Below are positions 33,731-41,501 of a DNA stretch of 64,000 nucleotides, one piece after another. The notes beneath the pieces are model-generated. The model was not told the DNA's origin and made no database searches. It saw nothing but the letters and a program-made list of their open reading frames with translations. Origin of the DNA: an uncultured Gammaproteobacteria bacterium (GTDB taxonomy: Bacteria; Pseudomonadota; Gammaproteobacteria; Pseudomonadales; Porticoccaceae); the NCBI GenBank assembly GCA_913058345.1, contig CAJXQR010000008.1, positions 62,001 through 126,000 of the forward strand, in the 5' to 3' direction. Numbering within the stretch: the first letter of the stretch is position 1; each line of letters opens with the position of its first letter. The position numbers were made by a program, and so were the translations under genes.

Positions 33731-35767
33731 TTATTTGGTGGGCTCTAATTCAATCAGTACGGCGCCGCCTTCAACGCTGTCGCCGACGCTGCAAAAAATT
33801 TCGCCGACCACGCCATCGGTCGCGGCGGTAAGATTATGCAGCAGTTTCATTGAATCGAGTACCACCAGCGTGTCGCCACTATTGACGCTAGCGCCACTGG
33901 CAACGTTGATTTCGACCACTTGGCCGGGTAACGAGGCGGTAATGCTGCTATCGCCACCAGTGGCATTATGGCTCTTACCCAGTGCGAGATCTTGCTCAGT
34001 GAGGCAGAGATAGCACTGGCTTGTGTCTTTGTTAGTAAGAGAGATGGCATCGTCAGTGTTGTTGATGTCAAAGTTCTGGCTATGGCCGTCAATTTCAAAT
34101 TGCAGGCGTTGTTCGCCTATCCAGCCAGCGAGAATAGTGTGCTCACTGGTGGCGTCGTCTTCACCGATGACTTGCGAATTCAGTTGGTAATTACCTTGAG
34201 AGCCACTGATTGTGAGGAGGTGAATACGACCGGTGTCATCAAGCTCGTTTTTTAAAATGATGCGGCTCTGTCCCGCCAGGCCAGCCCTGTTGAGCACACG
34301 GAAGGCACCGAGTGTTTGGAAGGGAGAGTGATGCACCTGTGGATTTCGTTTTTCAAGCAACATAATGCGTGCAATGGCCGCGCAAATAACGGTTTTGTTG
34401 TCGCTGCTTTTGGCTTGCCAGCCGCCGGCAAAAGAGGCATCCAAAAACTGGGTAGTCAGGGCTTTGTCGACAAAGTAGGGGTGGCGCAGAATATCGGCTA
34501 AAAAGCTGAGGTTAGTACCGACACCACTCAGCGTGTAGGTGTTGAGGCCGCGCTGCAGCGCGCTACGCGCCTGCTCTCGGTTGTTGCCCCTGCCGATGAC
34601 TTTGGCCAGCATGGGGTCGTAATAAGGCCCGAGCACAGAGCCGGCCTGCACGCCACTATCGACGCGCACGTCGCTGTCGTCGGGCTCTCTGTAGAGAGCG
34701 ATGGTGCCGGTTTGGGGGCGATAATTGTTGGCGGGGTCTTCAGCGTTGACGCGGGCTTCAATGGCCCAGCCCGTGCAGGTGATTTCATCTTGCGCGCAGG
34801 GCAGGTTTTCACCAGCGGCAATGCGTATTTGCCACTCGACCAAATCAAAGCCGGTAATGGCTTCGGTCACGGGGTGTTCAACTTGCAGACGAGTGTTCAT
34901 TTCGAGGAAGTACACCTCACCACTGCTTTGGTCGAGCAAGAACTCGACGGTGCCGAGGGAGTCGTAATTAACGGCCTGCCCGAGGGTAATGGCGCTGGAG
35001 AACAGTAGCTGGCGCTGTTCGTCGCTGAGAAAGCCAGCGGGCGCTTCTTCGATCACTTTTTGGTGGTTGCGTTGAATCGAGCACTCGCGCTCGAACAAGT
35101 GCACGGTATTGCCGTGGTGGTCGGCGGCCAGTTGCACTTCAATATGACGAGGCTCTTCAATCAGTTTTTCAAGTAAAACCTTGTCGTCGCCGAAACCGGC
35201 CAGCGCTTCCTGTTTGGCCTGTGGCAGTTCCCGCGCCAGTTGTTCGCTGTTGTCGACCCGGCGCATACCCTTGCCGCCGCCCCCGGCACTGGCTTTAATC
35301 ATCAGCGGATAACCGATGTTGTCGCCTGCGTTTAATAGTGTGGCTTCAGATTGGTCAGCACCGTGATAACCGGGGATGGTCGGTACACCGGCACTTTGCG
35401 CCAGGGCTTTGGACTCTATCTTTGAGCCCATTACCCGTATGGCCTCGCGATTGGGGCCGACAAAGACAATGCCCTCGCGCTCGCACAGGCTGATCAGGGT
35501 CTCGCTTTCAGAGAGAAAACCATAGCCGGGGTGAATAGCGTCGACGCCGGTTTGTTGGGCTGCAACAATGATATTTTCCGCTTTTAGGTAAGACTGGGCG
35601 CTCTCGGCGGGGCCGATTAGCACAGCCTCATCAGCCTGGGCGACGTGGCGGGCGTAGCGGTCGGCCTCGGAATAAACGGCAACGGCGCGGATGCCGAGCT
35701 TCTGGCACGTGCGCATGATACGCACAGCAATTTCGCCACGGTTGGCAACGAGCAGTGATTTAATCAT
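33731..35767 (-). CDS. Acyl-CoA carboxylase alpha (biotin carboxylase/carrier) subunit
   Basis: Biotin-dependent carboxylase alpha chain of 678 residues: it carboxylates biotin with bicarbonate and ATP and carries it to the beta subunit. Biotin carboxylase domain 1-450 (KSLLVANRGEIAVRIMRTCQKLGIRAVAVYSEAD; ATP-grasp KASAGGGGKGMRRV; FLEMNTRLQVEHPVTE). A middle BT domain and a C-terminal carrier domain follow. The biotin site reads DSMKL where AMKM is usual, with the acceptor Lys kept. The MCC/geranyl-CoA type fits best with the beta subunit next door. ATG at 35767 is preferred to a GTG four codons upstream that lies too close to the AAAGG. Confidence 0.9.
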   Translation of the reverse strand: MIKSLLVANRGEIAVRIMRTCQKLGIRAVAVYSEADRYARHVAQADEAVLIGPAESAQSYLKAENIIVAAQQTGVDAIHPGYGFLSESETLISLCEREGIVFVGPNREAIRVMGSKIESKALAQSAGVPTIPGYHGADQSEATLLNAGDNIGYPLMIKASAGGGGKGMRRVDNSEQLARELPQAKQEALAGFGDDKVLLEKLIEEPRHIEVQLAADHHGNTVHLFERECSIQRNHQKVIEEAPAGFLSDEQRQLLFSSAITLGQAVNYDSLGTVEFLLDQSSGEVYFLEMNTRLQVEHPVTEAITGFDLVEWQIRIAAGENLPCAQDEITCTGWAIEARVNAEDPANNYRPQTGTIALYREPDDSDVRVDSGVQAGSVLGPYYDPMLAKVIGRGNNREQARSALQRGLNTYTLSGVGTNLSFLADILRHPYFVDKALTTQFLDASFAGGWQAKSSDNKTVICAAIARIMLLEKRNPQVHHSPFQTLGAFRVLNRAGLAGQSRIILKNELDDTGRIHLLTISGSQGNYQLNSQVIGEDDATSEHTILAGWIGEQRLQFEIDGHSQNFDINNTDDAISLTNKDTSQCYLCLTEQDLALGKSHNATGGDSSITASLPGQVVEINVASGASVNSGDTLVVLDSMKLLHNLTAATDGVVGEIFCSVGDSVEGGAVLIELEPTK

Positions 35768-35831
35768 AGGGGCTGACACACCTTTAATAAGGGCAAGAGG
35801 GAGGCATTGTTAGTGAGTAGAAGATGCGTCA

Positions 35832-37433
35832 TCACATTCGGTAAACCGGCGATGGCCCTTCTTCGGGCTCTTTAGCGGCGGCCAATGCCAAACACAGGCC
35901 AAGCACATCGCGAGTGTCAGCGGGTTCAATAATGCCGTCATCCCAAAGTCGCGATGTGGCGTAGTAGGGGTCGCTCTGTTTGCCATACTGGGCGCGTACA
36001 TTGTCTTCAATGTCCTGCAATTCTTCGTCTGTGGCAGCACCGCCTTTAATACTGGAGCGACGTAATTCGGTCATCACGTTGCTGGCGATATCGGCGCTCA
36101 TGGTGGCGCAATTGGCCGAGGGCCAGGTGAATAAAAAGTGTGGCCAGAATCCGCGACCGGCCATGCCGTAATTGCCGGCACCGTAGGAACCGCCGACGAT
36201 CACTGAAAACTTGGCGACGCGGGATGTGGCTTGTGCATAAACAAGCTTAGCGCTGTTTTTAGCGATGCCGCCGCGCTCCGCTTCACTACCTACCATAAAA
36301 CCGGTGATGTTGTGCAGGAACAGCAAGGGCGTATTGCGCTGATTACACAGCTCAATGAAGTGGGCACCTTTTAAAGAAGACTCTGAAAACAACGCGCCGT
36401 TGTTGCCGATCAAGCCCACCGGGTAGCCGTGAATATAGGCCGTGCCGCAGACCAGGGTGTCGCCATAGAGGGGCTTGTACTCGTGGAAATCACTGTCATC
36501 CACGAGTCGCGCGATAATCTCTCGCACATCGTAGGGTATTTTCGGGTTGGCGCTGACCACACCGGGCAGCTCTTCCGGGCTGTAGCGGGGTGGTAGCGCC
36601 GGGCGAGTATCGGCGTAACACTTTGTTGGCCAGTTAAGTTTGGCCATAATTTCGCGAATCCGCGCCAGGGCTTCGTTCTCATCGTCGGCGAGATAGTCGC
36701 TCACCCCCGATACCTTGCTGTGCATTTCAGCACCGCCAAGGGTTTCGCCGTCGATTTCTTCATTAATGGCGACCTTGACGATGGATGGCCCACCGAGATG
36801 AATGCGCGCATTGCCACGCACCATAATATTTTCGTCGGACAGGGCGGGAATATAGGCGCCGCCCGCCGTGCAGCCACCAAATACCGCGGAGATTTGCGGC
36901 AGACCTTTGGCCGACATTTGGCACTGACGATAAAAGGTATTGCCAAAATGCTCTTTATCGGGAAACACGCGGTCTTGTTCGGGCAGATAAGCGCCGCCAC
37001 AGTCGACCAGATAAATGCAGGGCAAGTTGTTTTGATCAGCAATTTCCTGAGCGCGGACGTGTTTTTTGACCGTTTCGTGGAAAAAGGAGCCGCCTTTTAC
37101 CGTCGCATCGTTGGCGATAATCATGCAAGTCACGCTGCAGATTTGGCCAATGCCGGTCACAATGCCCGCCGAGGGTACCTCGTTTTTGTACTGCCCGTAG
37201 GCGGCGAGGGGGGAGAGTTCCAGAAAGGCCGTGTGGCTGTCGATCAGCTGGTCGATGCGTTCGCGAGCGAGCATTTTGCCGCGCTCTCGGTGGCGCTCGA
37301 TAAGCTTCTCGCGAATACCTGTGGCGGCTTCGCTGTGGCGTTCTCGCAGCTGCTCGAGCAGCTTTGCATAGTGCTCAGCATTCTCTTTGTAGGCAGCAGA
37401 TTGCGGGTTGATGGACGATTGAATACGGCTCAT
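35832..37433 (-). CDS. Acyl-CoA carboxylase beta (carboxyltransferase) subunit
   Basis: Carboxyltransferase chain of 533 residues that moves CO2 from biotin to the acyl-CoA. Typical blocks are IYLVDCGGAYLPEQDRVFPDKEHFG, FGGCTAGGAYIPALSDENIMV (acyl-CoA oxyanion Gly pairs), LGGAEMHSKVSGVSDYLADDE and a C-terminal GGSYGAGNYGMAGRGFWPHF (biotin side). These resemble methylcrotonyl-CoA and geranyl-CoA carboxylases more than propionyl- or acetyl-CoA carboxylases. Gene order beta, alpha, acyl-CoA dehydrogenase on one strand suggests leucine/isovalerate or acyclic-terpene breakdown. A palindromic operator-like site lies 81 bases upstream. Confidence 0.92.
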   Translation of the reverse strand: MSRIQSSINPQSAAYKENAEHYAKLLEQLRERHSEAATGIREKLIERHRERGKMLARERIDQLIDSHTAFLELSPLAAYGQYKNEVPSAGIVTGIGQICSVTCMIIANDATVKGGSFFHETVKKHVRAQEIADQNNLPCIYLVDCGGAYLPEQDRVFPDKEHFGNTFYRQCQMSAKGLPQISAVFGGCTAGGAYIPALSDENIMVRGNARIHLGGPSIVKVAINEEIDGETLGGAEMHSKVSGVSDYLADDENEALARIREIMAKLNWPTKCYADTRPALPPRYSPEELPGVVSANPKIPYDVREIIARLVDDSDFHEYKPLYGDTLVCGTAYIHGYPVGLIGNNGALFSESSLKGAHFIELCNQRNTPLLFLHNITGFMVGSEAERGGIAKNSAKLVYAQATSRVAKFSVIVGGSYGAGNYGMAGRGFWPHFLFTWPSANCATMSADIASNVMTELRRSSIKGGAATDEELQDIEDNVRAQYGKQSDPYYATSRLWDDGIIEPADTRDVLGLCLALAAAKEPEEGPSPVYRM

Positions 37434-37513
37434 AGGGTTTCTCTTTTAAGGGGGCTTTACTGCCCCCGAGGAATCTCGAACATAGGCGGTGCAGATTCAA
37501 TGTTTTATTATTT

Positions 37514-37532
37514 CGTTAACGTTAACGTCAAC
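37514..37532. promoter_or_regulatory. Palindromic operator upstream of the carboxylase operon
   Basis: CGTTAACGTTAACG (37514-37527) is a perfect palindrome made of two overlapping GTTAAC units and extends to a TTGAC end on the minus strand. It sits in the promoter region of the minus-strand carboxylase genes. From memory it resembles sites of the MerR-type regulator LiuR that controls branched-chain amino acid breakdown; this was not checked. No regulator gene is adjacent. Confidence 0.5.
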
Positions 37533-37565
37533 ATTATGGGAATCTAGCAAATGGGCCGTATGAAT

Positions 37566-37607
37566 TCAACATTGGCATTAAGATTCGTGTCTTGATGCCA
37601 ATGTTGA
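37566..37607 (-). terminator. Hairpin after the MAPEG gene
   Basis: An 18-bp stem with one G-U position (37566-37583 with 37590-37607) around a 6-base loop, 8 bases past the MAPEG stop on the minus strand. No T tract follows, so it could also be an RNA-stability hairpin or a barrier before the carboxylase promoter. Confidence 0.55.
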
Positions 37608-37614
37608 GCATGCT

Positions 37615-37989
37615 TTAAAAAATGACGCTAAGGGTGGCGCAAATCAGAAGCACTATATTGGCTAAAAAACCCATCATCATGCCGGTTGTTCGCGTGCTGG
37701 GGTCGGCGATATAGGCTTTGCGGTAGAGCACGCGACCAGCGAAAAAGACTAGCCCCATGATGCCTGCAAAAGTGCTGCTGAAATAGTGGGCGCAAAGCCA
37801 CATTGCAGGCAGGGTGACAAACAGCTGCTCCAGCGTGTTCAGTTGTACGCGTAAGGTGCGTTCGAAAACGTCATTGCCAGTGGTAGCGGGCGCTTTAATG
37901 CCGAACTCGTCGCGAGCTTTGCCGGTCATGGCGCAAAAATACAAGTATTGAGCAAGTAAAACTAAAGTGACAAAGGCAACAAAATCCAT
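37615..37989 (-). CDS. MAPEG-family membrane protein
   Basis: A 124-residue integral membrane protein with four hydrophobic helices. The MAPEG pattern is present: helix 1 VAFVTLVLLAQYLYFCAMTGKARDEFGIKAPA, then FERTLRVQLNTLEQLFVTLPAMWLCA (the conserved RxxxNxxE segment) and GRVLYRKAYIADPSTRTTGMMMGFL. The family includes glutathione S-transferases and related enzymes of eicosanoid and glutathione metabolism; bacterial members are mostly uncharacterised. The ATG at 37989 has AAGGA upstream; an earlier in-frame start would add an unlikely leader. Confidence 0.9.
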   Translation of the reverse strand: MDFVAFVTLVLLAQYLYFCAMTGKARDEFGIKAPATTGNDVFERTLRVQLNTLEQLFVTLPAMWLCAHYFSSTFAGIMGLVFFAGRVLYRKAYIADPSTRTTGMMMGFLANIVLLICATLSVIF

Positions 37990-38033
37990 GGCGTTCTTCC
38001 TTCTGATGTTGAACGGGTAAGTTAAAAAATGGA

Positions 38034-38069
38034 CACAGGGCAAGTTGGCACTAGCTCACTTGCCCTGTG
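38034..38069 (-). terminator. Terminator after the SDR gene
   Basis: A perfect 12-bp stem (38034-38045 with 38058-38069) with a 12-base loop just past the SDR stop. On the minus strand a run of six T follows about seven bases later. Confidence 0.75.
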
Positions 38070-38072
38070 GTC

Positions 38073-38837
38073 TTATATTGCCACACAACCGCCGTCGACG
38101 GGCATGGCATGACCGGTGACAAAAGAGGCGTCGTCGGAACATAAAAAGACCACGACCTTGCCAACCTCAGCCGGGTCGCCGAGACGACCGATGGGCTGGA
38201 GCTTAAGCATTTGCTTTTCAACCCAGGGTTTTTCGTCAATGGCGCGTTGCAGCATTTCGGTCCGAATGCCACCGGGACACACCGCGTTAACACGAATCCC
38301 TTTCTTGGCAAATTCAATGGCTGCTGTTTTTGTCAGGCCAACGACGCCGTGTTTTGCGGCAACGTAGGCGGGCAAACCTTTGGCGGCCACCAGCCCGGCT
38401 ACCGAGGCGGTGTTGACGATGGCCCCACCGTCGCCCTGGGCGAGAAACTGATTGATCTGGTACTTCATGCACATGAACACGCCTTTCAGATTGACGTCGA
38501 TGTTCAGGTCAAAATTTTCTATGCTGCAATTGGGCGTGGTGGCCGCTTCGCCTTCAACACCGGCATTATTGAAGGCAATGTCAAGCCGCCCGTAGGTATC
38601 CACAGCCTTCTTGACCAGAGCGATAACATCGGCCTCAATCGCCACATTGCAAGGCTGAAACACCGCTTCGCCACCGGCGGCAACGATACGCTCAACGGTT
38701 GCCTGGCCTCCCTCTGCATTGATATCGGAGATCACTACTTTAGCGCCTTTTTGGGCAAATATTTCTGCCGCAGCCGCACCGATACCACTGGCTGCACCGG
38801 TAACGATAGCGGTTTTTCCTTGAATAGATTCAGACAT
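38073..38837 (-). CDS. Short-chain dehydrogenase/reductase (SDR)
   Basis: Classical SDR of 254 residues. The cofactor motif TGAASGIG is at 14-21, with an acidic residue (ISDINAEGG) after the second strand suggesting NAD(H). NNAGVEGE is at about 90, the catalytic Ser is in NTASVAG and the catalytic pair is YVAAK. It ends SFVTGHAMPVDGGCVAI. The substrate is unknown; it may be a secondary alcohol, a steroid or a hydroxyacyl-CoA. It has its own terminator and is divergent from the FKBP gene. AGGA lies before the ATG. Confidence 0.92.
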   Translation of the reverse strand: MSESIQGKTAIVTGAASGIGAAAAEIFAQKGAKVVISDINAEGGQATVERIVAAGGEAVFQPCNVAIEADVIALVKKAVDTYGRLDIAFNNAGVEGEAATTPNCSIENFDLNIDVNLKGVFMCMKYQINQFLAQGDGGAIVNTASVAGLVAAKGLPAYVAAKHGVVGLTKTAAIEFAKKGIRVNAVCPGGIRTEMLQRAIDEKPWVEKQMLKLQPIGRLGDPAEVGKVVVFLCSDDASFVTGHAMPVDGGCVAI

Positions 38838-38998
38838 AATTTTTCCTGATTAAAGTGAATAATTGGGGTTTAAAAATGGGTCGCTCATTCAACACCAAAA
38901 TAGAATGCACCTCAATGATTGGGATCCGCTGGATTTTGCAGCGCCTTGCTGAATTTTGTCGTGTTAACATGCTATTTTCTTTTGATGAGTAAAGATTT

Positions 38999-39619
38999 AT
39001 GTCGGACAAATTTACTACTGTTGAGCAACAAGTTAGCTACGGCATTGGCCGCCAGATGGGCGATCAGTTGGCGGGCAGTCCTTTTGATGAGCTCGTTCTG
39101 GACGCTGTGATCGAGGGTATTAGTGACTCTTTTACAGGTCAGCCCATTCAAGTTGATACCGAGGTAATGAAGGCTGCCTTTGAAGAAGTGAATGATCGAG
39201 TGCAGAAAAAGCAGGCGGAAGAGGCAGGTAAGTTGTCTGCCGAAGGTGTCAAGTTTCTCGCTGAAAATGCCAAACGCGATGGTATTACGGTCACTGAATC
39301 GGGGCTGCAGTACGAAGTGTTAAATGAAGGTAAGGGCGCTACGCCCAGTAGCACGGCCAAAGTTCGCACCCACTACCACGGCACTTTAATCGACGGCACC
39401 GTGTTCGACAGCTCTTACGATCGTGGCGAGCCTGCAGAATTCCCCGTCAACGGGGTCATCGCTGGCTGGACTGAAGCATTGCAATTAATGCAAGAAGGCG
39501 CGAAATGGCGTTTGTATGTGCCCTCTGCTCTGGCCTATGGCGAGAAAGGAGCCGGCGGCGCTATTGGCCCGCATGCGACATTGGTTTTTGACGTCGAGCT
39601 TTTGGCCATCGTCGATTAG
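38999..39619 (+). CDS. fklB: FKBP-type peptidyl-prolyl isomerase
   Basis: A 206-residue FklB-like isomerase. The N-terminal dimerisation helices span 1-95 (TTVEQQVSYGIGRQMGDQLAGSP), a linker helix lies at 60-90 and the FKBP domain at about 110-205: GLQYEVLNEGKG, KVRTHYHGTLIDGTVFDSSYDRGEPAEFPVNGVI, GAKWRLYVPSALAYGEKGAG. No signal peptide is visible, which fits the cytoplasmic FklB rather than FkpA. It folds proteins by turning proline peptide bonds. It stands alone between the SDR and a long gene-free stretch. Confidence 0.93.
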   Translation: MSDKFTTVEQQVSYGIGRQMGDQLAGSPFDELVLDAVIEGISDSFTGQPIQVDTEVMKAAFEEVNDRVQKKQAEEAGKLSAEGVKFLAENAKRDGITVTESGLQYEVLNEGKGATPSSTAKVRTHYHGTLIDGTVFDSSYDRGEPAEFPVNGVIAGWTEALQLMQEGAKWRLYVPSALAYGEKGAGGAIGPHATLVFDVELLAIVD

Positions 39620-40417
39620 ATCGTTCTAATACAGGTGTAAGATGGCGCCACTTTAAGGCTGAATTCTGTTAATCGTGGCGCGATATTAAGCACACAGCTT
39701 CTCTATGCTGGATTCTACGAATGGAGCTTCTGAACAAACGCTGAACACCTTGTTGACGGATCAAGTCTACTCCGTCCAGATTGAGTCAGAAGCTCCTTAA
39801 AAATATTAGCCCCTCTCTTATCCAACGATATTCTGCCTCGGTTTGCTGAACGTAGACACAATTTATGACGCGTCGCCGATTGACTGCGTGAGAGCGCTAG
39901 ACCGTCAAATTTGGCGGCACATGATTTAAGGCAGAATGGTAATTGGTGGGGAGCTGCGGTACTGATCGCAGGCTTTAGGTCAGGCCAGTAAAGTTACAGG
40001 TGACGGAGCAGCTTGTTATTGCCATGCTGGCGTGGAAAACAGGTGGATGCTTCTTTCGATTCTCGTCCGTGAGTCGCTTCAAGTCGGTGAGTTACAGGTC
40101 TTTTTGGCCCGGTGGTATTCTTCATATCAACAATTCGATGGGCCTCAAGGAGCTGCACGCTGGTCTGGTGGTCCGACGTTTACGTTCGACTTAGCGCTTT
40201 TCATTAAACAAGGACTGAGCCGCAGGCCTCGGTTTGTTTGAGGCGCCGGCTGTTGCCTAGGTGGACTTACTCATTGAAGGCGCGTTTAAACGCCGCTCTA
40301 TTATTGGGTCGATTGATGACCTTGTTTGATTATTCGTCCCGTTGTTGCAAGGGGCTACGGCGAGGGGCGTGTGCCATGATAAAAATGATGGCTCCTCCCC
40401 CCCCGTAAGATCCGCTA
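39620..40417. other. Gene-free stretch of about 800 bases with foldable element
   Basis: Open frames here are short and look like nothing I recognise (the longest, near 40032-40241, has no family features). The notable part is at 39723-39796: GGAGCTTCTGA pairs over 11 bp with TCAGAAGCTCC, and inside lie a 6-bp hairpin GACGGA/TCCGTC (39755-39776) and a small AACA/TGTT stem. The remainder may be a decayed gene or mobile element. Confidence 0.5.
39723..39796 (+). ncRNA. Possible structured RNA element
   Basis: The outer stem 39723-39733/39786-39796 is perfect over 11 bp. It encloses two inner stems, giving a branched fold of about 74 bases. TTAAAAAT follows directly. It starts about 100 bases after the FKBP stop. 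It could be a small RNA, a long terminator or the terminal repeats of a tiny mobile element; I cannot tell which. Confidence 0.3.
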
Positions 40418-41344
40418 TTACATGCTGACGTCTTGCACCTCACCCCAGCCGGTAACGCCGTCGAGATCCCAGCGCAGGAAGGATTGAGTGCAGTACACGA
40501 AGGGCCAGGGTTGCCAAGGGTTGGAGGTAAAGGCCGTTCCAGTAAAATGATGAGTTTTACCCCGTTCGTCTTCAACTTGAAGCGCCATAAATTGATGTAG
40601 TCGGCCATTCCGCACGAGACGACCCGAGCCTTTGACGAGACCGTAGACCTGGTCGCCCTCGCGCACGTAGCCGTGGGCAATGGCCTGGTAGTGATTGGGA
40701 TCGTCGGGGTTGATGCCCCAAATGCAGTGGATACTGACGTCGTTATCAAAATTGGCATTGAGCCAGCAAAAATCCTTAAACTGATCTTCTTTACGTTCGC
40801 CCCAGCTGTGGTCCATGCTTGACACACAATTGACGTCATAGGTTTTGCCGTCGATGGTGAACGTGCCGGTAACGCGGCCAGTTTGATCCCAGTGCCCAGC
40901 GTAGGCGGTGGCCGAGACGTTGTCGTCGGCGATGGCGGCCAGAGGATCTTGCTCCGGGTCATGGATATCGTAGGGCGCCATCAGTGCTTTATATTGCAGA
41001 TCGAATTTAACACCGCGCAGGTCATTGAATGTGATGTCATAGTCCATCACCGGTTTGGTGCATTTAATCGACAGGCCATTGCCGAGGGTGTAATCGTCAA
41101 GGTCTGACTTTGGAAAGGGCAAGTGGACCTGGTTGTTGCTGTAGCGCACCAGGTGTGGCGAGTTGGAAAAACCATCGGTTACGGTAATGCTCGATAATAC
41201 GACACCGGCGTTCTGACGAGTCAGTACATAGACGTTAACGTGCAGCGCTTCTTCCGGAATATAAAAGCCAAAATAATTGGTTTCTGCCCAGTAATGGTCA
41301 TCGGAAGTGGGTGAGTGAAAGTACATGTCTTTTTCGGTAATCAT
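40418..41344 (-). CDS. DUF7064/7065-type (CrtC/AttH lipocalin-like) protein
   Basis: A 308-residue soluble protein rich in beta strands, aromatic residues and Asp, with no signal peptide. The marker is VSSMDHSWGERKEDQFKDFCWLNANF (about 180-205): the S-x-D-HSWG-R block is shared by the DUF7064 and hydroxyneurosporene-synthase-like lipocalin families. Other regions include AETNYFGFYIPEEALHVNVYVLTRQNAG at the start and FTGTAFTSNPWQPWPFVYC near the end. Such proteins are common in marine bacteria that degrade steroids and lipids, but the function is unknown. AAGGAA lies nine bases before the ATG. It lies downstream of an ABC exporter on the same strand. Confidence 0.75.
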   Translation of the reverse strand: MITEKDMYFHSPTSDDHYWAETNYFGFYIPEEALHVNVYVLTRQNAGVVLSSITVTDGFSNSPHLVRYSNNQVHLPFPKSDLDDYTLGNGLSIKCTKPVMDYDITFNDLRGVKFDLQYKALMAPYDIHDPEQDPLAAIADDNVSATAYAGHWDQTGRVTGTFTIDGKTYDVNCVSSMDHSWGERKEDQFKDFCWLNANFDNDVSIHCIWGINPDDPNHYQAIAHGYVREGDQVYGLVKGSGRLVRNGRLHQFMALQVEDERGKTHHFTGTAFTSNPWQPWPFVYCTQSFLRWDLDGVTGWGEVQDVSM

Positions 41345-41501
41345 TATTATTATTTCCTTATTAAAACCAGAAGAAAAACCGTCTTTATTTTTTTAATCCC
41401 TCTACAAGTTACTGTACTTAGGTGTGGAATCCAAGCCCTTATTAAAAGGGCCTGTTGTCCATGTGTTGTGTTTATCAGCGCGTGTTCGCCGAGAGGCTGA
41501 T

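Noticed and set aside
40000-40241. Short plus-strand frames in the gene-free region
   Set aside because: No family features, no ribosome site; a decayed gene cannot be proved.
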